A program made the translations under genes and the position numbers. Positions 22,294 through 30,266 of a stretch of DNA of 44,421 bases are shown here, in pieces. Origin of the DNA: a virus; the IMG/VR virus record IMGVR_UViG_3300032282_002981, positions 1-44,421 of that record; one strand, given 5' to 3'. Within the stretch, counting starts at the first letter, position 1. Each line of letters starts with the position of its first letter. Below the pieces are notes generated by a model that was not told the DNA's origin, ran no database searches, and was given only the letters and a program-made list of their open reading frames with translations.

Positions 22294-23028
22294 TTACTTT
22301 TTCCAATGTTTAATATATAGTTCTTTGATTTTGTTGCGTATGGGTGCAAAAGAATAATTGTGGAACAGTTTTCTTTTTTTCAACCACAATTTATCGCGTT
22401 CATTCGCATCTCGCACCACAAGTTCAAACTTATGCTCGCTCAGTGGAATAACGTGTGCTAACGGTGTACCGGTCTTGATTGTGATCCTGCCGTTATTATT
22501 AAACCAACGTAGCTGTACGTTTATTTCACTACTATGTCCTGGATCAAACAATCCTGGAACAGAATAATACTCAACATTATCATCATAGCTAAGAGGCAGT
22601 ACTAACAATTTAAGATTGTCTGGAACAACCACATGCCACGGTGTTGCTATTTTTACAATGGTATTGAGCGCACCTTTGGGTACAGGAATGTGCTGTGCCG
22701 CTTCTTTGTGGCTCACAACAAGAGGAACATCCATTAGGTTTGCTAGTTCAGCATCTGGAACTGTCCATTTGAAATCCCACATCTTACCTGGTTCTGTCTC
22801 AATGATAATGTCCCAGGGTGCTGTTAACAGAAAACCCTCTTGCATGATTTCAAACATTGCCGGACATCTATACGCATGTACACCACGCAGGCCTTCGGTG
22901 CGTTCTTTGAAATCAACATAGTCTTCTCTGCATTTTGCCACCCATGCTGGACGATAATCTTTGGCCTCAATGATTGGACTTAGATCTGTCATGCCATCTA
23001 TTGTTGAGAAGAATTCTATTTTTTTCAT
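22294..23028 (-). CDS. Unknown phage protein (244 aa) in the metabolic island
   Basis: Recognised only as a style of protein met in marine T4-like phages beside oxygenase genes; no function known to me. 244 aa, all-beta-looking: MKKIEFFSTIDGMTDLSPII, YRCPAMFEIMQEGFLLTAPW, then IATPWHVVVPDNLKLLVLPL, a NVQLRWFNNNGRITIKTGTP segment and LAHVIPLSEHKFELVVRD. The C-terminus is basic (KLWLKKRKLFH). It overlaps the 2OG-oxygenase stop by one base and abuts the cupin start, so it is made together with two probable non-heme-iron proteins. Confidence 0.72.
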   Translation of the reverse strand: MKKIEFFSTIDGMTDLSPIIEAKDYRPAWVAKCREDYVDFKERTEGLRGVHAYRCPAMFEIMQEGFLLTAPWDIIIETEPGKMWDFKWTVPDAELANLMDVPLVVSHKEAAQHIPVPKGALNTIVKIATPWHVVVPDNLKLLVLPLSYDDNVEYYSVPGLFDPGHSSEINVQLRWFNNNGRITIKTGTPLAHVIPLSEHKFELVVRDANERDKLWLKKRKLFHNYSFAPIRNKIKELYIKHWKK

Positions 23029-23621
23029 TACGTTGGTTCTCTTGTTAATGTTAGATTGAAAGCAAGATTTATTCTATCTTTGTTGGACAAATTTGTTTCC
23101 ACTTCGTGTGGCAAGTGTGCTGGAAATAAAATCAAGTCTCCGTCTGTTGGAGTGAAAATAAAATCTCTCACGAACGGCCCAGAGTCTAAACATTCGCCCA
23201 TCATGTTTGATGGATTTGGAAATCTCAATGCACCAGTACCAGTTCCTTGCAGATAGTATACTACAGCAAAGTGATTTTGTCTATGGGCATGCATGGTATT
23301 TTTAGATCCAGGTGCATTTATGTTTGCCCAATAATAGATATGCAAGTGCCGATTCTCTTCTACCGTTTCCTTGAAATTCTTGTCGATATTTCTATAGAAT
23401 CCAACTGCATTGTCTAAGAGATTCAATATGGGCTCTTGTAGCCAGTCTATCTTGCCAAGTGGGTTATCCCTTCTCCAACAACCTGGATTTGTTTTTGGTA
23501 AGGTCCTTGAATCTTTAGACTTGAGATCGTATAGTTCATTGATCAACTGTTGTCGTTGCTCATCTGTTCCAGCAGTAGTGTGGAACAGATCTGATCTGAA
23601 CATCGCTGCCATTGCTGCCAT
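23028..23621 (-). CDS. 2OG-Fe(II) oxygenase-like protein (cyanophage TIGR02466 type)
   Basis: Putative 2-oxoglutarate/Fe(II) oxygenase with jelly-roll fold, a family common in marine phages. 197 aa. Seen: YYWANINAPGSKNTMHAH with His111/His113, HFAVVYYLQGTGTGALRFP, GDLILFPAHLPHEVETN with distal His172, and DRINLAFNLT with Arg183 as 2OG-binding candidate. An H-x-H pair takes the place of the usual H-x-D/E. Substrate unknown. AAGGAG 5 nt before ATG. It begins 10 nt past the halogenase stop and overlaps the next gene by one base. Confidence 0.82.
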   Translation of the reverse strand: MAAMAAMFRSDLFHTTAGTDEQRQQLINELYDLKSKDSRTLPKTNPGCWRRDNPLGKIDWLQEPILNLLDNAVGFYRNIDKNFKETVEENRHLHIYYWANINAPGSKNTMHAHRQNHFAVVYYLQGTGTGALRFPNPSNMMGECLDSGPFVRDFIFTPTDGDLILFPAHLPHEVETNLSNKDRINLAFNLTLTREPT

Positions 23622-23630
23622 AGAAACTCC

Positions 23631-25148
23631 TTACACTATACCATCGTTGTTGTACCAGTCCTTGAGATACTGATAATGATTCTTGAATGCCTGTGTACCT
23701 GTTTTTACACGATACCTATGATTGTCTAAGTAAAACTCAACATACTTCTTTTGATCTGGCGTCAATTTAGACTTTGCATTTTTGTATCTTCCGCCGGCCT
23801 TGAGAATACTAAACCAATTGCCTACGTGGAAGCCAGAATGCTCTTGCAAGTACAGTTGATCATGCAATGGATCAAAGCTGTTGATAATATCTTTCATTGG
23901 CTGAGGTATCGCATTTTCGTCTTGTGCATGTATGGCCTGCCAGAATGGAGTATCGTTCTTGGTACTGAAATGATAGTGAATCCACACAAATGTAACGATG
24001 TCAAGTACCATTGCATTGTAATCAATATTGATGCCTTTGATGCAAGTGTCTGACCATACATTGTAATTCTTGTTCAGCATCAATGTAAGAACTTCAACTA
24101 TCTTGGTCGTAAAGGTGATGCTGGTTGCTTCTAACGGTTCAACAAATCCTGCTGCCAGACCAACTGCAACCACGTTCTTATGAGCAATAGAACGATGTGC
24201 ACCACATTTCATCTTGAGATGGTTGGCAGGTAAGTCTGGTTCGCCTAGTGCATCTCTTAGTTCTTGTTCTGCCTGTTCAGGTGTAATAAACTTGTCGCTA
24301 TACACGTAGCCGTTGCCAATCCTATTGAATGTAGGGATAGTGAATCTCCAACCAGCATCCATTGCAGTAGCCTTGGTATAAGGAAAACATTCTTTTTCTG
24401 GGTCTTTGTATTTTGTAGGAATCATCACCGCACGGTTGCAAGGCAATAGTCCTTCAATGCTATCAAATGGTACATCCAGTGTTTTCTCAATGAGCACAGA
24501 AGCAAATCCTGTGCAGTCTAGATAAAGATCAGCAGTATGTGTGCGGCCTTCTTGATCAACCAGCCCAGCGATGCCATTTTCATTTTGCTTTATATCAACT
24601 ATCTTGGTGTCAAAATATGATATACGATTGCCAATCAATTCTTTAAGCGAAGAAAGTATATCATATGCATTGAAATGTACTGCACCAAAGTCTTTGTTAT
24701 GCATCACAGAAAAATTGGTATCCATGTTTGCTAATTTAGGGCTGACGTTATTTTTAGCAAACTGATATGCTGGCATCCAATCAAAATATTCCTTAGCTGG
24801 ACGGTCAACAAAATAATCCACTGTTCGAACACCTGGGCCTACCACTGTGTTTTCAATGAAGTCATTCTCAATGAAAAAGTTTTCTTCGGTCCATCCTTCA
24901 AATTCAACACCTAGCTTGAAACTGGCATTGCTAGGCTTCATCCATTGCTTAGGCAAAAGTCCTGCATCGTGTAAGAATCTAGCAGTGGCCGGTTGTGTGC
25001 CTTCACCGACGCCAATTGGTCCAATGTCGGTACTTTCAATCAAAGTTATTTTTGTAGGCGTGTTTAGTCGTCCAACCAGATATGCCGCAGTCAGCCAACC
25101 ACTTGTACCACCACCAAAAATAATTATACTTTTGACTTTGTTTATCAT
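23631..25148 (-). CDS. Flavin-dependent halogenase (tryptophan-halogenase family)
   Basis: FADH2-dependent enzyme that makes a hypohalous species for electrophilic halogenation; a cyanophage member, VirX1, has been shown to act in vitro with preference for iodide. 505 aa, typical length. Seen: FAD-binding FGGGTSGWL (12-18), GVGEGTQP (~47-53), catalytic-lysine motif ASFKLGVEFEGW with Lys78 (cf. PrnA Lys79), AGWRFTIP at 266-272 matching the halogenase WxWxIP signature with Phe for the second Trp, and GFVEPLEATSI containing the Glu corresponding to PrnA Glu346. Key residues for halogenation are present. AAGGA before the ATG; 1 nt after the upstream stop. Substrate unknown. Confidence 0.9.
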   Translation of the reverse strand: MINKVKSIIIFGGGTSGWLTAAYLVGRLNTPTKITLIESTDIGPIGVGEGTQPATARFLHDAGLLPKQWMKPSNASFKLGVEFEGWTEENFFIENDFIENTVVGPGVRTVDYFVDRPAKEYFDWMPAYQFAKNNVSPKLANMDTNFSVMHNKDFGAVHFNAYDILSSLKELIGNRISYFDTKIVDIKQNENGIAGLVDQEGRTHTADLYLDCTGFASVLIEKTLDVPFDSIEGLLPCNRAVMIPTKYKDPEKECFPYTKATAMDAGWRFTIPTFNRIGNGYVYSDKFITPEQAEQELRDALGEPDLPANHLKMKCGAHRSIAHKNVVAVGLAAGFVEPLEATSITFTTKIVEVLTLMLNKNYNVWSDTCIKGINIDYNAMVLDIVTFVWIHYHFSTKNDTPFWQAIHAQDENAIPQPMKDIINSFDPLHDQLYLQEHSGFHVGNWFSILKAGGRYKNAKSKLTPDQKKYVEFYLDNHRYRVKTGTQAFKNHYQYLKDWYNNDGIV

Positions 25149-25149
25149 A

Positions 25150-26829
25150 TCATTTCCTTATAACTGTTATATACAATCCGTTCCACCACTCTCTAGCAGA
25201 CTCTTGAGAATTGAGTATCAACTTTTTGTATGGTACACGTACTCCTATTTTTTCAAATGCACTATTGGCACCATCTACTACACCATCCCAGTTGGCATCG
25301 TCAAATATCACGATGACTTCGTCTGCTAACACAGGATAATAATATTGCATCACCTGTTCAATCGATTCCGCATCGTGTGGTCCGTCGTAAAACATCATCT
25401 GCACAGGGGGATTAATCCTGTTGAGATTAACTCCTAGCATGTCCATGTCAAAAATATTAACAACGCTCATGTCAGCATATGGCTCTATATTTGCCGCAAA
25501 CTTTTCTGCGCTGTAGTCTGTTGGTAATCTTTTCAAATCGGTCCTGGCTGGTTGTGTTGCCTGTTTCCAGTTGTCAACAAAATATGCTGTTAGGTTGTTG
25601 TCTTTGAGAACGGCAGCGGCTGTTGCTCCTTGTGCGCTGCCAATTTCTAGATAAGATCCTACGCCTTTGGCCAGTAGATTCAAAAGTGTTTGCACACGAC
25701 TGCTGGTTAGCCCTGGAATCCTGATGTTGATTTTTGGTATGCCGGATTGCGCCACACATTCTGCCACGTGCTTGATAGTGTCTGTGTAATCAATTTCACT
25801 CTTGACGTGTTCAATCTTGTCACAGTACTGGCATTCCCAGCAATCAAACTTGCAGTCTTTGATTTTTTCTCGCCACACATTGATTGGCTTGCCTTTGAGA
25901 TTGGTTTCTTCTAGGAACTTTTCAAAGTTGTCGTGTAGTATTTCTTCGCCTGCGGCCCAGCGACTGATAATGTTCATTGTTTCGCCAAGGCGATCAACAC
26001 TTTCTCGGCCGTGCATCTTGAAAACATCAATACCTAGGTCGTCAAGGAATTCTTCCCAGTCGCTTCGCCATGGTGGAAGATTTGCTGTTTTAAGATACAC
26101 AGCAGGATCTTGTACTTCCCACTTAGGACAGCTGACACGGCTTATTGGATCGTTGAAGTATTGTGGCTGTTTGCCTGAGCGAGCATTGTTGTATTCAAAA
26201 TGCTCTACCATCATTGGACAGCTACCTAGACATCCTTCGTTGCCAAGCAGACTGTACTGTATGTCTTTGCCAAGATTGGTTTTAATCCATTCTTTGGCCT
26301 GCTTCAGTCTGAGCAATGTTGTACGATCTCTCATGAGGTCTCGATCTAGATTTATGTAATCAAAACCGTACTTGGCAAGATTTACGATCTCAGTTGCTGA
26401 GTGTACATCACGAAGTATGGTGTTCTTAACAAATAGATCTGGAAACGCGGCTTTGATCTGTCCTGTAGCCATCCAATGTGTGTGCGGTATGGTTACAACG
26501 CGAACACCGGCGTCGTACAACGGTTTGAAATTGATAATGAACTTATCAAGGTTCTGTTGTGTTGGAGGTACTTGTGTATTATTGAATGTAGCACTAATTG
26601 GAATACCAAGATGTTGCTGGATATTCAATGCTGTTTCAATTGCTGACTGGGCATCGCCAGTAGCATGGAATATATCGCCCATTGCATCTTGATCAAATGG
26701 AGATATGCGTGAAGTAAAATAGATATCAGCTATCCATTCTTTGTGAATGGATAGCCAATTGTAAAACATTGCAAACTGATTTTCGTTCAGCTTTGGGTTC
26801 AGCGGTATACTGAATATTTTTCTCGACAT
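25150..26829 (-). CDS. Two-domain protein: Cys-rich U32-like barrel fused to a class I methyltransferase
   Basis: 559 aa. N-terminal ~340 residues resemble a peptidase-U32/UbiU-like alpha/beta barrel: YDAGVRVVTIPHTHWM, YGFDYINLDRDLMRDR, then GNEGCLGSCPM (Cys200, Cys204), VSCPKW (Cys234) and CKFDCWECQYC (Cys326, 330, 333, 336), enough cysteines for one or two Fe-S clusters. Residues ~388-559 form a Rossmann methyltransferase of the Methyltransf_24 kind: YLEIGSAQGATAAAVL (SAM-binding loop), AYFVDNW, MMFYDGPHDAES, and EVIVIFDDANWDGV. The fold calls are from pattern; the fusion is seen in one uninterrupted frame. First gene of the eight-gene run, preceded by a hairpin leader and a late-like box. 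Confidence 0.7.
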   Translation of the reverse strand: MSRKIFSIPLNPKLNENQFAMFYNWLSIHKEWIADIYFTSRISPFDQDAMGDIFHATGDAQSAIETALNIQQHLGIPISATFNNTQVPPTQQNLDKFIINFKPLYDAGVRVVTIPHTHWMATGQIKAAFPDLFVKNTILRDVHSATEIVNLAKYGFDYINLDRDLMRDRTTLLRLKQAKEWIKTNLGKDIQYSLLGNEGCLGSCPMMVEHFEYNNARSGKQPQYFNDPISRVSCPKWEVQDPAVYLKTANLPPWRSDWEEFLDDLGIDVFKMHGRESVDRLGETMNIISRWAAGEEILHDNFEKFLEETNLKGKPINVWREKIKDCKFDCWECQYCDKIEHVKSEIDYTDTIKHVAECVAQSGIPKINIRIPGLTSSRVQTLLNLLAKGVGSYLEIGSAQGATAAAVLKDNNLTAYFVDNWKQATQPARTDLKRLPTDYSAEKFAANIEPYADMSVVNIFDMDMLGVNLNRINPPVQMMFYDGPHDAESIEQVMQYYYPVLADEVIVIFDDANWDGVVDGANSAFEKIGVRVPYKKLILNSQESAREWWNGLYITVIRK

Positions 26830-26832
26830 ATG

Positions 26833-26860
26833 AAGTACCTCAATTATGTAGGTACTTATA
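26833..26860 (-). promoter_or_regulatory. Leader hairpin with overlapping late-like box, head of the metabolic run
   Basis: Minus-strand AAGTACCT (26857-26850) pairs with AGGTACTT (26840-26833), 9-nt loop, 3 nt before the ATG; the 3' arm contains the only ribosome site (GAGGTA). TATAAGTA (26860-26853), one base from TATAAATA, overlaps the 5' arm, so a transcript starting there (~26846) would lack that arm. Confidence 0.5.
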
Positions 26861-26881
26861 CGTGCTTACCAAACGACAGGT

Positions 26882-27556
26882 TTAATCAACTGTGCTGAAG
26901 TCTACTACAGGATCATCGCCGGGTAAGTTAACCAGTCTGCGGCCTAATCTCATTTCAACTCCGAGTTCGCTGAGATCCCATTTGCAGTAATCAAGCCCGT
27001 GTTCTTCTCTACCCGCATTTGGAATTTCTATACCAAAGTGGTCATGCATTACCAGATTGCATTCTTGTACTGTTGTACATGCATCTATTTTGGCTTGTAC
27101 CATTACACGTTTTTCTGCATACATCTCGCGTTCTTCTTCCGTGATGTAAGAAAAGTGATTATCCAACTCTAAGGTCATTAAAGTTTTCAAGAAAGTTGTA
27201 GTATTGGCTTTGTCTTCTTCGGTTAGTTCGTAGACTAATTTTCCGCTTGAGGATATTTCAACTTCATCTTCTGTTGAAGAGTATAAAACTTTAATGTCAT
27301 CATCTGAGGCTTTGAACTTGATAATATCTCCACGTGCATAGTCGCCTTCAGTGGTAAACAAATTAACACGTGCAAACTTAGATGCAAATGCTACTGGTTC
27401 GTCTAGGCCTACTGCCTTCAAAGCAATAAAGTCTACCTTAGGTATGTCTTTGGCTTCAATCTTGCCAATGCGATACATCCAGTAGTCATAGTAATATGAT
27501 ACGTGCTCTAGTAGCGGATCAGCTGGGTTTCTGTTTTCAAAAAGTATATAGTACAT
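26882..27556 (-). CDS. Unknown acidic phage protein (224 aa)
   Basis: Not recognised. Acidic, soluble, 224 aa: MYYILFENRNPADPLLEHVS, YDYWMYRIGKIEAKDIPKVD, a beta-rich VNLFTTEGDYARGDIIKFKA segment, a helical centre with YITEEEREMYAEKRVM, and a conserved-looking tail CNLVMHDHFGIEIPNAG then WDLSELGVEMRLG. It follows the 304-aa gene by 45 bp containing GGTAAATA (27585-27578 on the minus strand), a weak late-type box. Lies between the fibre region and the metabolic run and may belong to either. Confidence 0.75.
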   Translation of the reverse strand: MYYILFENRNPADPLLEHVSYYYDYWMYRIGKIEAKDIPKVDFIALKAVGLDEPVAFASKFARVNLFTTEGDYARGDIIKFKASDDDIKVLYSSTEDEVEISSSGKLVYELTEEDKANTTTFLKTLMTLELDNHFSYITEEEREMYAEKRVMVQAKIDACTTVQECNLVMHDHFGIEIPNAGREEHGLDYCKWDLSELGVEMRLGRRLVNLPGDDPVVDFSTVD

Positions 27557-27601
27557 TTATGGTCACCGTCTTCATGTTATTTACCAAACTTTAACGTATG
27601 G

Positions 27602-28516
27602 TCAGACATTATACACTTGGTTTAATCCGTCGTCTTTTTCACCTGAATTGTTCTCAATCAGCTGTTGTTCATCTGGTTGTACTTGCATTTGTCTAGCTCG
27701 TAGCTCTTCTTCCATACCTTTTTTATCAACTTCAAGTACTTTGTTGATAAAATCAGAAGTAACTTCGCCAATGTATCCAGCTTGTTTAGCCGGTAACAAT
27801 CCGAGATTTTTAGCTACTTCGTTGCGTATCAAATCTTGTCGTCTTTCAAAACGCAAATTCATGTGATTTGCCAGACCAACAACTTCCACCTGCTGTTCTG
27901 GAGATAACATCTGTATGGCTTCAAGATTGCCTGCGCCAATCCTGCCGTATGCTGACATGTCCATTGCAGCCTGGCTGGCCATACGAACTGTCCAATATTG
28001 TTTTTCAAACTCTTCTTCTTCTGGAGTACCAATGATTGACATTAAACTACGTCCATCTGCAGTCTTGCCATCTGGACTATCTAATAGTTCTTGAATCAGG
28101 TCCAAATAGTCCCTGCGCTCTTTATACACGTCGGCACAACGATTAACGCTACGACCAATGTCTTTGCGCACTTTTCCTGCTTCAATGAGAAGCATTTCTT
28201 TTTGCAACTCATCGTCTGTAGTTTCTGCGTCGCGCAAGAACATTTTTTCTTGCACTTCAAATTTAGCAATCTCATATTCCAGTGATTCAATAGAATACTC
28301 TCGAGATTTAAGTTCAGTCATGTACTGACGCAATTTACCAAAAGGAGTGAAAGAAGCTTCCCCAATAAACCAGCGCACCTTGAACCTGGGTTGTGTCCAT
28401 TCTTTATTATGTGCTGTGAAAAGAAGTTCTTTTTCAGCATCCGTTAAGATATTTTGATCAGTTACTGATCCCCTGGATGAATAGTTACTGTGATACTTGA
28501 TTATGTCGTTGCTCAT
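27602..28516 (-). CDS. Unknown helical phage protein (304 aa)
   Basis: Not recognised. Strongly helical and charged. Residues ~80-150 are a likely coiled coil (SLEYEIAKFEVQEKMFLRDA, DELQKEMLLIEAGKVRKDIG); residues ~165-230 have EFEKQYWTVRMASQAAMDMS and VEVVGLANHMNL; the C-terminus is Gln/Glu-rich. Near the N-terminus FKVRWFIGEASFTPFGKLRQ looks globular. GAGGAATAAA precedes the ATG. In the leader CTAATAG (28550-28544) and CTATTAG (28532-28526) form a 7-bp inverted repeat just before the ribosome site. Probably a virion or assembly protein by context. Confidence 0.75.
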   Translation of the reverse strand: MSNDIIKYHSNYSSRGSVTDQNILTDAEKELLFTAHNKEWTQPRFKVRWFIGEASFTPFGKLRQYMTELKSREYSIESLEYEIAKFEVQEKMFLRDAETTDDELQKEMLLIEAGKVRKDIGRSVNRCADVYKERRDYLDLIQELLDSPDGKTADGRSLMSIIGTPEEEEFEKQYWTVRMASQAAMDMSAYGRIGAGNLEAIQMLSPEQQVEVVGLANHMNLRFERRQDLIRNEVAKNLGLLPAKQAGYIGEVTSDFINKVLEVDKKGMEEELRARQMQVQPDEQQLIENNSGEKDDGLNQVYNV

Positions 28517-28561
28517 TTTATTCCTCTAATAGTGTGACTCGCTCTATTAGTTATCTGAATA

Positions 28562-30238
28562 TCAATCACGGTGGAAACAGTGACCTGAGCTGGCGCCTGA
28601 GTGACCACCAGGACTGAGTGATCCGTTTATTTCTGTTGCTGTATCGCTGGAATAAACCAATTTGCCTGAACGATTATTCTGCGCACCATCATATAACGCA
28701 ATAACATATCCGGCTGTTTGCCCCATGCCGTAGTTCTCTTCACCTGAGTTACCACAGGGTTTTGATACACTAGACCCACTGGCTTCAGTTGATGTTGTAA
28801 GATTGACTTTGTTGAATGTATATCCACCTAGATACGTGGCAGCGGCTGTATTACCAGCATAACCATATCCCGTCTTGGCACTGAGTCCTTTTTGCTGACC
28901 GTGCGTACCTGCGGTAAACGAGGCCGAGGATACTGTTTCATTTGCCCAGTTGACTTTAGCAGTACTTGATGACGTATTAGTCCACCAGATACCTATGAAC
29001 TCCCCTGACACACAGGCTCCGTGATCATTCCAAGCGGCGCCTCCAAGGTTGGCAAATGTTTCTGTTGATATGGTAAATCTGTACATGCTACCTACAGCTT
29101 CGCCAGCTGTGTATATTTTCAATCTGTTGGAATCCTGTGCAGATCCAGTATTAGCCCATGCAGCCGGTGGAGATGCACCGCTGTTTGATTTGACTTCGGT
29201 ACGCATGTTAAATGCAGTGGTTGAACTACCATTGAAAATATAACCTTTGGTATCTCCTACACCGCCCGACTTGTAATGATAGTTGTCAATACAACCGTCA
29301 CCTAGGTTAGTTGAGGTGTCATTGGAATGCAGTACTCGATTGGCATTTGACCACAAACTGCTGTTCTGATATCCACCTACCATGTAGTTACGAGTGATGA
29401 TCTGCTTGTACAAGAATGGTACGTTTTGCTTGAGAGTAAATGTTCTCTCAACATACTGCGCGGCCGCATTGTTGTCTGTAGCACGTATGGTAAAAGTATA
29501 TGTGGTACCATCGGTATTGATACCAGCTGGTGTGTATGTACCTGTTATCAATCCTGTACTTGTGTTTAACGAAAAACCGGTAGGCAATGCGCCCGAAGAC
29601 AACGAGTATGTTATGTTACCCATTTGGAATGGATCATATGCAGATGTTCCAAGGCTTGCACCAGTGGCACTGGTAGCAGTTGTAACATGATATCCATATG
29701 TACCAGTTGAAGAACTTAGCACATCAGATGATGTATATCCACCGCTGTTGAGAGTGAAATCCCACACATACATTGCTGAATTATTATCAAATGTGTATGT
29801 TCCTGCCGCGATATCTTTATAATAAACTGTTGTATTAGTATCTGGGCTTAGATAGTTTTTAGCAGTTTCGTAACTGGTCCAACCTGTGGTATCGACTGCG
29901 TTCCATCCTGGATTTCTAAGCATGTAAGCACGGCATGGGCGAGTTGTGGTAAATGTACCGGCATCTACTTCGTTGATACCCACTGTGCATAATTTACCGT
30001 TGCCTGACAGATAGGCTGGCAAGTTTTGCCAATATCCCCAAATTGTAGTTGTACTTGGTACAACAAGGCCCGAACCATAACTTGTAGGTATATAAATGGC
30101 CACGTTGTTTGCTGGCGTCACAAGAGGACTACTGATACTGGTTGTTACTAATGCTTTTTCCAGTGGAGGAACGCCGGCGTGGTATCCACCGATACCTTTC
30201 GCTTCAAAATTTCCTCCAACGCTTCCAAAAAATGGCAT
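28562..30238 (-). CDS. Tail-fibre/adhesin-like protein, copy B of a tandem pair
   Basis: 558 aa, Gly/Ser/Thr/Asn-rich, beta-structured. N-terminus MPFFGSVGGNFEAKGIGGYH is shared with the upstream paralogue. Residues ~207-269 are a putative Ig (He_PIG-like) domain: ITYSLSSGALPTGFSLNTST, ITGTYTPAG, YTFTIRATD. Then a conserved block QIITRNYMVGGYQ, ANRVLHSNDTSTNLGDG at ~279-315, and a C-terminal NSGEENYGMGQ plus SLSPGGHSGASSGHCFHRD. Likely a receptor-binding or accessory fibre. AGGGGAAG precedes the ATG. Function inferred from composition, duplication and location among fibre genes. Confidence 0.75.
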   Translation of the reverse strand: MPFFGSVGGNFEAKGIGGYHAGVPPLEKALVTTSISSPLVTPANNVAIYIPTSYGSGLVVPSTTTIWGYWQNLPAYLSGNGKLCTVGINEVDAGTFTTTRPCRAYMLRNPGWNAVDTTGWTSYETAKNYLSPDTNTTVYYKDIAAGTYTFDNNSAMYVWDFTLNSGGYTSSDVLSSSTGTYGYHVTTATSATGASLGTSAYDPFQMGNITYSLSSGALPTGFSLNTSTGLITGTYTPAGINTDGTTYTFTIRATDNNAAAQYVERTFTLKQNVPFLYKQIITRNYMVGGYQNSSLWSNANRVLHSNDTSTNLGDGCIDNYHYKSGGVGDTKGYIFNGSSTTAFNMRTEVKSNSGASPPAAWANTGSAQDSNRLKIYTAGEAVGSMYRFTISTETFANLGGAAWNDHGACVSGEFIGIWWTNTSSSTAKVNWANETVSSASFTAGTHGQQKGLSAKTGYGYAGNTAAATYLGGYTFNKVNLTTSTEASGSSVSKPCGNSGEENYGMGQTAGYVIALYDGAQNNRSGKLVYSSDTATEINGSLSPGGHSGASSGHCFHRD

Positions 30239-30266
30239 TAACTTCCCCTAATATTCTTTATATTAC

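Noticed and set aside
19155-26829. Integration of the metabolic run by a mobile element
   Set aside because: No transposase, integrase, att-like direct repeat or tRNA gene was found at its borders.
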